Of a stretch of DNA of 64,000 nucleotides, positions 46,337 through 53,562 are shown piece by piece. The position numbers and the translations under genes are program-made. The DNA comes from Rhodothermia bacterium (GTDB taxonomy: Bacteria > Bacteroidota > Rhodothermia > Balneolales > Balneolaceae). The first letter of the stretch is position 1. Each line of letters begins with the position of its first letter. The notes beneath the pieces are model-generated. The model ran no database searches and had not been told where the DNA came from. It worked only from the letters and a program-made list of their open reading frames with translations. Where the stretch lies: positions 124,001 to 188,000 of the forward strand of contig JAUICM010000003.1 of assembly GCA_030427885.1 (NCBI GenBank). Reading direction: 5' to 3'.

Positions 46337-46380
46337 CCTCCAATTAAATTAAAGATTAATGGAGGAGGTCAACCCGCCTG
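46337..46380 (-). promoter_or_regulatory. TPP riboswitch expression platform masking the Shine-Dalgarno
   Basis: In the mRNA the Shine-Dalgarno GGAGG (46341 to 46337) is complementary to CCTCC inside CCTCCTCC (46368 to 46361), forming a hairpin just before the start codon. The aptamer's own 3' strand has GGAGGA (46422 to 46417), complementary to TCCTCC at 46366 to 46361. The two pairings are mutually exclusive. Read together: ligand-bound aptamer, Shine-Dalgarno masked; free aptamer, Shine-Dalgarno open. Confidence 0.6.
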
Positions 46381-46411
46381 TGCATTGCCAGGCATGTCTG
46401 AGATAGGAACA

Positions 46412-46489
46412 GGTTTTCCTCCGCCGGTATTACCCGGATCAGGTCTTAGGGTATGATCTCAGCCCCATTTAATTGGGACACCCCTAACC
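46412..46489 (-). ncRNA. TPP (THI-box) riboswitch aptamer
   Basis: Read on the minus strand the segment has all the conserved parts of a TPP aptamer in order: closing pair GGTT...AACC, GGGGTG, a variable hairpin TCCCAATTAAATGGGG, GGCTGAGATCATACCC, then ACCTGATCCGGGTAATACCGG and GCGGAGGAAAA. This is the standard sensor for thiamin pyrophosphate. It lies in the leader of the TonB receptor gene. Confidence 0.96.
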
Positions 46490-46520
46490 GTGCAACAAAG
46501 GTAGGAAGTTTATCCTCCAA

Positions 46521-46531
46521 GTTCTAGAGCT
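46521..46531 (+). repeat. Left copy of an 11-bp direct repeat flanking an AT-rich gene
   Basis: GTTCTAGAGCT is repeated exactly at 47438-47448. Inverted copies also occur at 47294-47304 (GAGCTCTAGAA) and 47417-47425 (GAGCTCTAG). All lie in or around one AT-rich gene. Confidence 0.55.
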
Positions 46532-46716
46532 CTCTTTTTTTATATGGGTAAGATTTCAGGTCTGTTCGTGAATCTGTACTTCCAGAGCATAATATTGGAA
46601 GCTGGAGCTTCCAGACTCCATTCCGAAGGGGGACCTTCGGAATGAGACAAAGTTTAGAGTATTTAGTTATTATCTTATCGTACAAACCAATTTGGACATA
46701 TTGAATTACCTCAATT

Positions 46717-47364
46717 ATGATTTTCTCAAAACCAACTAAGAATAAATTTGGAATAACATTCATTGGTGAATTTCATGATTTCAAATTTATACATGAGACC
46801 CTTCACAAAATTACTGATTCGGAGTTTCTTACTGAATATGACCGCGAGTGGGCATGCAATATTCACTACGAATTCAGGAAAGGTTATGAAGGGCAAAGAG
46901 AATTAGTTGATTTGGATTGTTATGAATACTCCAACAAGTACATCGAAATTTCTTTTTTATGGACTCAATTATTTCTCTATCTAAGTATAGTTAGAAAAGG
47001 CTTCGACTCTGCGAGAATTAGTTATAAGGAAAGAATCTATTTCTTATTTCTTGAAGAATTGATCAGGGAAACTCTAAATGATATGGAATCAGGACTTGGT
47101 GATGAGATTTTTAACCTTTACCCAATTACTTTAAAAAAAGAATATTTATTCTCATTCATAGTTGAAGTTGATATTGATTTCGTAAAAATGAGTCCACATA
47201 ACAGCTTTGACAAAAATCAACTCCTTAAAGCATTATTCAAACTAGACTCATTTTCAGATGAATACAAAAAGTTCGAAGAAATTCTTAAAAAAAGAGCTCT
47301 AGAATTAGATACAGTTCCTCAAGCTTTAGTATCTGAAGTTGAATACCCTAAAATTGAGCTTTAA
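46717..47364 (+). CDS. AT-rich hypothetical protein
   Basis: A 215-aa soluble protein I do not recognise. It has no signal peptide or membrane helix and is rich in Phe, Tyr, Lys and Glu (FIGEFHDFKFIHETLHKITD, YEYSNKYIEISFLWTQLFLY). Codon use is visibly more A/T-rich than the neighbours and palindromes stand on both sides. Together with the flanking 11-bp repeat this suggests a separately acquired cargo gene. It has its own orientation, opposite to the receptor operon. Confidence 0.65.
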   Translation: MIFSKPTKNKFGITFIGEFHDFKFIHETLHKITDSEFLTEYDREWACNIHYEFRKGYEGQRELVDLDCYEYSNKYIEISFLWTQLFLYLSIVRKGFDSARISYKERIYFLFLEELIRETLNDMESGLGDEIFNLYPITLKKEYLFSFIVEVDIDFVKMSPHNSFDKNQLLKALFKLDSFSDEYKKFEEILKKRALELDTVPQALVSEVEYPKIEL

Positions 47365-47389
47365 GACCTATTAAAATCATCTCTTTTCA

Positions 47390-47448
47390 CTCGTTCCCAA
47401 GCTCCTGCTTGGGAACGAGCTCTAGTTTATATTCCATGTTCTAGAGCT
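47390..47448. repeat. Nested hairpins and right copy of the GTTCTAGAGCT repeat
   Basis: CTCGTTCCCAAGC and GCTTGGGAACGAG form a perfect 13-bp stem with a 4-base loop (47390-47419). Overlapping it, GAACGAGCTCTAG pairs with CTAGAGCTGTTC (one bulge), ending at 47450. The second arm contains the direct repeat GTTCTAGAGCT at 47438-47448. Confidence 0.75.
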
Positions 47449-47525
47449 GTTCGCTTATTACGCTTCTTTTCATATTGATTTCACAAAACTGCGTATCTTT
47501 TCGCCTTATCAACCCAATAAAGACT

Positions 47526-48800
47526 ATGAACCGAATATCAACTTCACTTTTTACACTTTCCCTGCTTGTACTTCTTAGTGCCTGTAGTGGAAATAGCTCT
47601 AATGAATCACAGCTTTCAACTGACATCACCGCTGCAGATGTTACCGAACATATTACATTTTTGTCTTCTGATGAGCTCAAAGGCCGTGAGGCCGGAACCG
47701 CTGATGAAGCCAAAGCAGCTAACTATATAGCGGATTATTTCAGAGATTTTGGGCTAGAGCCGGCAGGTAACGGCCAAACCTATTTCCAGGAATTCACCAT
47801 AAATACCTCAGTGCTCAATAACCCTCATTCTACTGATACTACCGGGGAGAAAAGACTATCAAAAAACGTAGCCGCTCTGCTCCAGGGAACCGGAGATTCT
47901 GATGAGTTTATCATTATTGGTGCTCACTACGATCACCTGGGTTATGGCAAATTTGGTTCGCTTTATCGTGGTGAGGAACTCCGAATTCACAACGGAGCTG
48001 ATGATAATGCCTCCGGAACCACCGGGCTTCTGGAACTTGCTCAGTATTTTTCATCTAATCGTCCTGAAACTGATATTCTGTTTCTTGCTTTCTCTGGCGA
48101 AGAAATGGGACTACTTGGATCTGCACACTATGCTGATAACCCGACGGTAGATCTCAGTAATGCTCTTGCTATGATCAATATGGATATGATCGGCAGAATG
48201 AGTGATAATAAACTCATGATCTTTGGAATGGGAACAGCTGAGAACTGGACCGATATCATGAACGCTGCAAATACGGACTCTCTGGATCTGAACCTGGTTA
48301 AAGATGGAACCGGCTCCAGCGACCACACAAGTTTCTATTATAAAAGTATTCCGGTACTGCATTATTTCACTGATACCCACTCTGATTACCACCGGCCATC
48401 GGATGATGCAGACTACATTAACGCGGAGGGAGAAGTTCTTGCTTTGAACCATCTCGTTCGTGTGGTAGAACAACTCGATGCATTGAATCAGGATCAGCTT
48501 GTATTTACTGAGGCACCAAGTGAACAACGCCAGAGCATGAGACTGGATGGCCCAACCTTAGGTGTACTTCCTGATTATGGATATGATGGCAAAGGAATGA
48601 AGATCACCGGAACCAATGCTGGTGGAGCTGCTGCAAATGCCGGACTTATAGGTGGCGATGTCATTGTTGCCATTGGAGACATGGAACTCGAAGACATCTA
48701 TGGATATATGGGAGCGCTGAACAAGCTTAAAAAAGGCCAACTTACCACTATTACAGTTCTTCGGGATGGAAACCGAATTACTATGGATCTTCAGCTTTAA
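47526..48800 (+). CDS. M28-family zinc peptidase with PDZ domain, lipoprotein
   Basis: About 424 aa from ATG 47526, which gives a lipoprotein signal ending LLSAC; an upstream in-frame start at 47475 adds 17 residues before it. The M28 metal-binding residues are visible: IIIGAHYDHLG (His), HNGADDNASGT (bridging Asp), FSGEEMGLLGS (Glu-Glu), INMDMIGRM (Asp) and a final His in the DTHSDYHRPSDD block. A C-terminal PDZ domain follows (about 330-424, GGAAANAGLIGGDVIVAIGD). It probably cleaves peptides at the cell envelope as an aminopeptidase. It stands alone between two palindromic spacers. Confidence 0.92.
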   Translation: MNRISTSLFTLSLLVLLSACSGNSSNESQLSTDITAADVTEHITFLSSDELKGREAGTADEAKAANYIADYFRDFGLEPAGNGQTYFQEFTINTSVLNNPHSTDTTGEKRLSKNVAALLQGTGDSDEFIIIGAHYDHLGYGKFGSLYRGEELRIHNGADDNASGTTGLLELAQYFSSNRPETDILFLAFSGEEMGLLGSAHYADNPTVDLSNALAMINMDMIGRMSDNKLMIFGMGTAENWTDIMNAANTDSLDLNLVKDGTGSSDHTSFYYKSIPVLHYFTDTHSDYHRPSDDADYINAEGEVLALNHLVRVVEQLDALNQDQLVFTEAPSEQRQSMRLDGPTLGVLPDYGYDGKGMKITGTNAGGAAANAGLIGGDVIVAIGDMELEDIYGYMGALNKLKKGQLTTITVLRDGNRITMDLQL

Positions 48801-48818
48801 CTCCATCCTTATTCAATT

Positions 48819-48966
48819 GCTCTGCGTCAGATTATACCATTGGGTATCGACGCAGAGCATCCTTACCAGTTATATTAATCCGAAAGACGAGGCGTGACTG
48901 AAGTTGCTGCTTGTAAAAAAACCTGAGTACTAAGTAAAAACTTACACAAGCAGGGGTTTTAACCCC
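48819..48966. repeat. Three nested palindromes in the spacer after the M28 peptidase
   Basis: GCTCTGCGTC/GACGCAGAGC (48819-48858) encloses ATACC/GGTAT, making a cruciform-like unit. CTGCTTGT/ACAAGCAG (48907-48953) encloses TAAGT/ACTTA. GGGGTTTTAACCCC is a perfect 14-bp palindrome at 48953-48966. No gene fits in this spacer. Confidence 0.7.
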
Positions 48967-49049
48967 GTTCGATATTTATTCAGGACCCATACAATAATTA
49001 TCTGTTATTTAAGTCCAACTATTTGATAAAATTCATGTATTTTCTTCGC

Positions 49050-49568
49050 ATGAATTTCAAACCCCTTATCTTTTCTCTTATTCTTTTCAGCTCATGTACC
49101 TTTCAAAAAGAATTGGTTTATGATGATCTGCAGCCGAGGGCTGTTCCACAAAAAACCTTGACCTATCCGGAAGCAAAAAGTATGTACGATTCCTTTCCCG
49201 AACAGGCTAAACAAATGCTTTCTGAGCGCAACATGCAATGGAGTGATCCTATGCTTCAATGTGATCCAGAGTCCAGTTTCTTCCCATTTTTGGAAGAGGG
49301 CGTATTGGCATTGGAGAAAAAGGTAGGATACCCACAAGAAGCCCGTTATAATAGGGAGAATGGGATAGTGAGAGTAATCTACACCATTGATAGTCTGGGT
49401 GTACCCGGAGACTACAGAATTATGCAAAACCCTTCGCCAAGTTTGAGCAGGGCTGTACTGGAAGCTCTGGATGACAGCTTTTATGTCCCTGGGTTCTGTA
49501 ATGGACAACCTACTGCGGTTGTCCATAATTACTCGTTCGTATTTCAGGCTTTTATTATTAGCCGCTAA
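49050..49568 (+). CDS. Lipoprotein with TonB C-terminal-like domain
   Basis: About 172 aa from ATG 49050, giving signal NFKPLIFSLILFSSC with a lipobox Cys. The C-terminal half resembles a TonB_C domain: VGYPQEARYNRENGIVRVIY, IDSLGVPGDYRIMQNPSPSL and SRAVLEALDDSFYVPGFCNG. As a lipoprotein it lacks the usual membrane anchor and proline-rich arm of TonB, so it is probably a standalone TonB_C-like envelope protein rather than a working energy transducer. Its last 4 bases overlap the end of the convergent M14 peptidase gene. Confidence 0.75.
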   Translation: MNFKPLIFSLILFSSCTFQKELVYDDLQPRAVPQKTLTYPEAKSMYDSFPEQAKQMLSERNMQWSDPMLQCDPESSFFPFLEEGVLALEKKVGYPQEARYNRENGIVRVIYTIDSLGVPGDYRIMQNPSPSLSRAVLEALDDSFYVPGFCNGQPTAVVHNYSFVFQAFIISR

Positions 49569-52060
49569 TTCCCTACAAAGAATACCGCGTTTCCGAACAG
49601 TAGTTTTCCGTTGTGCCAGAATCCTCTGAACAGCGGATTATCGATCATGTATACTACGTGACCTCTGCCCATATCCTGAACGCCATAGGAAAGCGAGCCT
49701 TCGATCGTGTCCTGAGCATTAGCCCCAACGAAGCCACTTCGTGGGGTTCCATCACGGGCTACACCAACGTTCCATCCATCCGACAGATATTCATAGGATG
49801 TGGAACCTAACTTCAGGGACATGTAAGATTCATCATATCCAAAAGCCAGTGGATGAGTTATATCCATTTGAAGTTCATAAACTGCGCCGGGATTAGAGTT
49901 GGTAGTCGATTCACGTCCGGCTGTGTCATATTTTCTGAGTCTGGAATCCATGCTTTCATCATCAGAACCTTCGCGGGATTTTCTGGATAGGTTAAAGCCA
50001 TCTTTTCCTGCTAAAAATCCATTCGCACGATCCAGAGCGATCAGCGTTCCCCCACCTCTTATCCAGCTTTTCAGATCATCCAGTCCGGAACCCCCAAATG
50101 CATCGCTATACGATCCTGATGGCATGATCATAACATCAAAATCATCCCAATTCAGATAATTCAGATCATCCAAATTCACCAGTGTGATCGGATACTCGAT
50201 CTGTTGATCAAAATAATGCCATACAAACCCAACGGCATTGCTGCTGGTACCATCACCAGCAATCAGTCCGACCCTCGGAATATCAATTAAGCTTACTGAT
50301 GATGACCCGAAATCCTTTCCGCTATCAACAAAACCTGTTGCAACCGGAGTAACTTCTCGGTTCAACAGGTCAGCCGCATCTTCTACAATGCGGTCGAAAT
50401 CACTTCCCAGTTTCTCATTTCCGTTCCTTGTAATCACCAGTGTACCTGCAGCATAGCTGCTTCCATTGATACTAAATCCTTCGTCAGCGAAACGTGGACG
50501 AACACCGTTTCTCAAAAGCTTAGCTAAGAATTTCAGGTCATCCATTGAATTCCACTTAGCTAGATAGGCATAGGGCTTTTCAATATTAACCGGAAGAGAT
50601 GCTTCTGTATCGAGGGAAACACCATTGGTTTCGATCTCGCCGGACAGGGCATATCCATCCACTCCGAATGCATAATGTGCTTCCCATGCAGTGATGTCGT
50701 AGGTCATAGAATCGGCTAATTCAGGCTTTGGCTCAAACAATACTCTTACCAGATTACCCTGTGGCTGACGTGTACTTATCACGAAATCGCCTTTCTCGAT
50801 GCGAACTCTTTCGGTCTGTCCATTTGAAAAATTATACCCGTTCGGGTTGCTGTTATTCGCAGCCTCGCGAACCATAATATTCTGATCCAGCAAATAACGC
50901 ATCAATTGAGCCGTTTTATCAGGATTGCTGCTCTTTTTTACCACAAATGTCTTGTAGTTCCCCGATCCATTGGTTCGTGCATCACTGAAATACTTTGCGA
51001 ATTCTGATATCACTTTTTCTGCATTTTTAGCAGTGATCTCAACCGTTGACAGCCCTGTTGTTGAATGATGTAACAGGCGATCATACAAACTCAGTGTATC
51101 TCCCTGAGCTGTTTGAACTCCAAGACCAACGCCACCAGCCTGCTCGTAGGTCATGCCAATAGCTCCATTGTAGGTTGGCCAGGTGTCCCCATAACTAGGG
51201 TAGAACAAATCAAATACTTCTTTAGTAAAATAGAGCCAGTTATTTTCATCAAAGTATTTGGCGTGGTTCTTACCGATCTGAGTCTGAAATTCTCTTTGCC
51301 ATTCCGAGATCACATTGTGAAATGGTTTTGCTGCCGGAGCGAAATAGTAGGGTGAATTATATCCCTGTTCGTGAAAATCGACATGTACCTGGGGCATCCA
51401 TTCCATATAGGCTTCAATTCTCTGCTGGCTTTCGATCTGTGTCTGCCATGCCCAATCACGATTCAAATCAAAATAGTAGTGATTGGTTCTTCCTCCAGGC
51501 CAGGGCTGACTGTGTTCTCTGGCTTCCGGGTGTGCATCAAACTGAGCACCCGTAACAGAGCGATTCCAGTTCACATACCGGTCACGTCCGTCCGGATTGA
51601 TCATCGGATCCATGATCACAACCACATCATCAAGCCAAGCGGTTTTGTTAGTAACTAATTCATAGATCGTATAAAGAGCTGCTTCGCTGGAAGAGGTCTC
51701 GTCGCCATGAACATTATAACTCAGCCAGACAATTGGTTTTTGATTTGGCGTGGGATCACCTGCCTCAAAGCCAACCAGCTTTAAATTATTAGATCTGATC
51801 TCATCAATATTAGTCTGGTTTTCTTCGGAGGTCACAACTACATAAACCAGTTCACGTCCCTCGTAGGTTTTACCATACTCCTGGAATGTAACCAGATCCG
51901 AATTCTCAGCCACATGTTTGAAGTAGTTTTCAACTTTGTAGTGAGGTGTCCACTGCTCTCCCAGTTCATATCCCAGAAACTCAGCTGGTGACTGAAGTTG
52001 AGCGTTTGTGTTTACGCTGAGAAAAAGGATGAATAGTAATAATGTGATACTCTGCTTCAT
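49565..52060 (-). CDS. M14-family zinc carboxypeptidase
   Basis: A large (831 aa) secreted carboxypeptidase-like enzyme with a signal peptide (TLLLFILFLSVNTNAQ). The catalytic zinc site is visible: HGDE (His118, Glu121), INPDGRDRY (substrate-binding Arg), FDLNRDW, HVDFHEQG (His230) and MTYEQAGG (catalytic Glu306). The C-terminal half (from ~400) resembles a class-I glutamine-amidotransferase-like domain (VGLIAGDGTSSNAVGFVWHY, DDLKSWIRGGGTLIALD), common in this M14 subgroup. It is 70 bp downstream of the NTF2-like gene and is convergent with the TonB_C lipoprotein gene. Confidence 0.92.
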   Translation of the reverse strand: MKQSITLLLFILFLSVNTNAQLQSPAEFLGYELGEQWTPHYKVENYFKHVAENSDLVTFQEYGKTYEGRELVYVVVTSEENQTNIDEIRSNNLKLVGFEAGDPTPNQKPIVWLSYNVHGDETSSSEAALYTIYELVTNKTAWLDDVVVIMDPMINPDGRDRYVNWNRSVTGAQFDAHPEAREHSQPWPGGRTNHYYFDLNRDWAWQTQIESQQRIEAYMEWMPQVHVDFHEQGYNSPYYFAPAAKPFHNVISEWQREFQTQIGKNHAKYFDENNWLYFTKEVFDLFYPSYGDTWPTYNGAIGMTYEQAGGVGLGVQTAQGDTLSLYDRLLHHSTTGLSTVEITAKNAEKVISEFAKYFSDARTNGSGNYKTFVVKKSSNPDKTAQLMRYLLDQNIMVREAANNSNPNGYNFSNGQTERVRIEKGDFVISTRQPQGNLVRVLFEPKPELADSMTYDITAWEAHYAFGVDGYALSGEIETNGVSLDTEASLPVNIEKPYAYLAKWNSMDDLKFLAKLLRNGVRPRFADEGFSINGSSYAAGTLVITRNGNEKLGSDFDRIVEDAADLLNREVTPVATGFVDSGKDFGSSSVSLIDIPRVGLIAGDGTSSNAVGFVWHYFDQQIEYPITLVNLDDLNYLNWDDFDVMIMPSGSYSDAFGGSGLDDLKSWIRGGGTLIALDRANGFLAGKDGFNLSRKSREGSDDESMDSRLRKYDTAGRESTTNSNPGAVYELQMDITHPLAFGYDESYMSLKLGSTSYEYLSDGWNVGVARDGTPRSGFVGANAQDTIEGSLSYGVQDMGRGHVVYMIDNPLFRGFWHNGKLLFGNAVFFVGN

Positions 52061-52082
52061 TGTGATGATTTAAGAATTCAAA

Positions 52083-52127
52083 ATTCAAAATTTGAAATTG
52101 AGCATAAGCCAATTTTAAATTTTGAAT
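52083..52127. repeat. AT-rich inverted repeat between the NTF2-like and M14 genes
   Basis: ATTCAAAATTTGAAATTG (52083-52100) and CAATTTTAAATTTTGAAT (52110-52127) match 17 of 18 as inverted arms with a 9-base loop. It starts 3 bp after the NTF2-like stop and may act as its 3'-end hairpin. Confidence 0.7.
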
Positions 52128-52130
52128 CTT

Positions 52131-52616
52131 TCATTTTTCATTGTTAAGTGCCTTTTCGATCTGATCTTTTACACTGTCCATGATCGAGTTTGGGATGGGA
52201 ACTGTCAGGCTATAGTGAGCGATCTTCCATACTCCATCTTTTTTGACCAACACCCCTGTTCCACGGCACGGCCCTAAATTAGGGGTATCTAACTCCTCAT
52301 CAAACCACGCTGTGTTGCCATCTTCATCAAACATCACATGTCTTTTGATCGGCGTAAAATTCCAGGCTCTTCCCCTTTCAAAAGGTACTTTAGCATACGC
52401 TTTGAACTGTTCCACATTCCAGCGCTCCGTAGCATCGGTGCCCATAAATATGGAACCTTCATTTGCAAAATGCCCAAAATAGCGATCAAAATCGGCCTCG
52501 GCTGCCGCATTATGCCAGTCGTCCATAACTTTATTTACTTCTTCATTTTGTGAAAACCCCGCCATTGGGAGCATTGTCAGGAGAGCAATAAGGTACATTT
52601 GTTTCATTGACACCAA
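52131..52616 (-). CDS. Exported NTF2-like (SnoaL/DUF4440-type) protein
   Basis: A 161-aa protein with a signal peptide (MYLIALLTMLPMAGFSQ) and an NTF2-like cone fold: helix VNKVMDDWHNAAAEADFDRY, HFANEGSIFMGTDATERW, the central sheet RHVMFDEDGNTAWFDEEL and GTGVLVKKDGVWKIAHYSLT. These folds bind small ligands or assemble as dimers; no catalytic set is evident. An AT-rich inverted repeat follows it, upstream of the M14 gene. Confidence 0.8.
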   Translation of the reverse strand: MVSMKQMYLIALLTMLPMAGFSQNEEVNKVMDDWHNAAAEADFDRYFGHFANEGSIFMGTDATERWNVEQFKAYAKVPFERGRAWNFTPIKRHVMFDEDGNTAWFDEELDTPNLGPCRGTGVLVKKDGVWKIAHYSLTVPIPNSIMDSVKDQIEKALNNEK

Positions 52617-52724
52617 TTTTGTTTTGATGTTATTTTACAGCATACAAATGGAATGAACAACCTTTTTACATAAGTTTTAGATTGGGTTCAAAAGCTATGC
52701 TTCAGCATATAAATAATTGCCATC

Positions 52725-53489
52725 ATGCAACTTTCAACATCGTTGATAACAGTCATAATATGTTTATATAGTTTAGCTTCTCCTATTGTGATGAGACACG
52801 ATGTGGGGGAATCGGAGTATATTGAGTTAGCAGAAAAGTATGCAGGGTCTGTAGTAAACCTGAGCGCCGGATGTGGCACATTCATCCGGGATAATGTCAT
52901 CATAACTGCGGCACATGTAGCTATTATGATCGAGGAGGGTACTTACGTTACCGTTGACGGAAAAAACTATTCAATCAAAAATATCATTATTCATCCCGAA
53001 TTTGTGATGGAGCGAAGGATTGAAAACGATATCGCAATCCTGATCTTAGAAGAAGGCGTTCCGGATGTTGAAACTGCTAAGCTTTATTATGGAAATGACG
53101 AACTTGGTAAGTCTATTATTTTTGCCGGTACAGGATGGGCAGGAACCGGAGATAAAGGAATGATTGATGGAGCTATTGTTAAAGATGAGATTATGCGGGC
53201 AGCTCAGAACAAGGTGGACCAAATTACTGAAAATGGTTTTATCAGGTTCACTTTTGATGAACCGGGTTCGGAAAATGCATTGCCTTTAGAAGGTATCAGT
53301 GGTCCCGGAGACAGTGGCGGACCAGCCTTATGGTTCAACGAAGGTCAGCCTTATCTGATGGGAGTGAGCTCATATCAAAACGGAAGAGGTTTACAAAGAC
53401 CCCAGGGAGTGTATGGTGTATATGAATATTATACCCGGGTTTCTGAATTCGCACAATGGATCGATCAGGAAATAGGAAAATTGAACTAG
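52725..53489 (+). CDS. Secreted trypsin-like serine protease
   Basis: A 254-aa exported protease. The N-terminal hydrophobic segment (LITVIICLYSLASP) is a signal peptide. The catalytic triad is complete: His64 in ITAAHVA, Asp102 in ENDIAIL and Ser197 in GPGDSGGPAL. Its size and layout match chymotrypsin-fold S1 enzymes. It stands alone, divergent from the NTF2-like gene. Confidence 0.92.
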   Translation: MQLSTSLITVIICLYSLASPIVMRHDVGESEYIELAEKYAGSVVNLSAGCGTFIRDNVIITAAHVAIMIEEGTYVTVDGKNYSIKNIIIHPEFVMERRIENDIAILILEEGVPDVETAKLYYGNDELGKSIIFAGTGWAGTGDKGMIDGAIVKDEIMRAAQNKVDQITENGFIRFTFDEPGSENALPLEGISGPGDSGGPALWFNEGQPYLMGVSSYQNGRGLQRPQGVYGVYEYYTRVSEFAQWIDQEIGKLN

Positions 53490-53562
53490 CTTAAATCTTC
53501 AGATTTCATTTCTATACCAGTACTTTAAAAAAGAAATAGAGTAACCTACTAAACCTACTGAA

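Larger units (their letters stand above)
46333..46716. other. Intergenic spacer: riboswitch leader, then palindromes
   Basis: The left half is the riboswitch leader of the receptor gene. Beyond it lie GTTCTAGAGCT (46521-46531), the hairpin TGGAAGCT/AGCTTCCA (46596-46613) and a perfect 11-bp hairpin CATTCCGAAGG/CCTTCGGAATG with a 4-base loop (46619-46644). The latter two look like dispersed palindromes. The promoter of the 46717 gene should lie at about 46645-46716. Confidence 0.65.

Noticed and set aside
46717-47364. AT-rich gene as a transposase or toxin
   Set aside because: No catalytic motif (DDE, HUH, RelE/HipA type) is visible. It is left as unknown.
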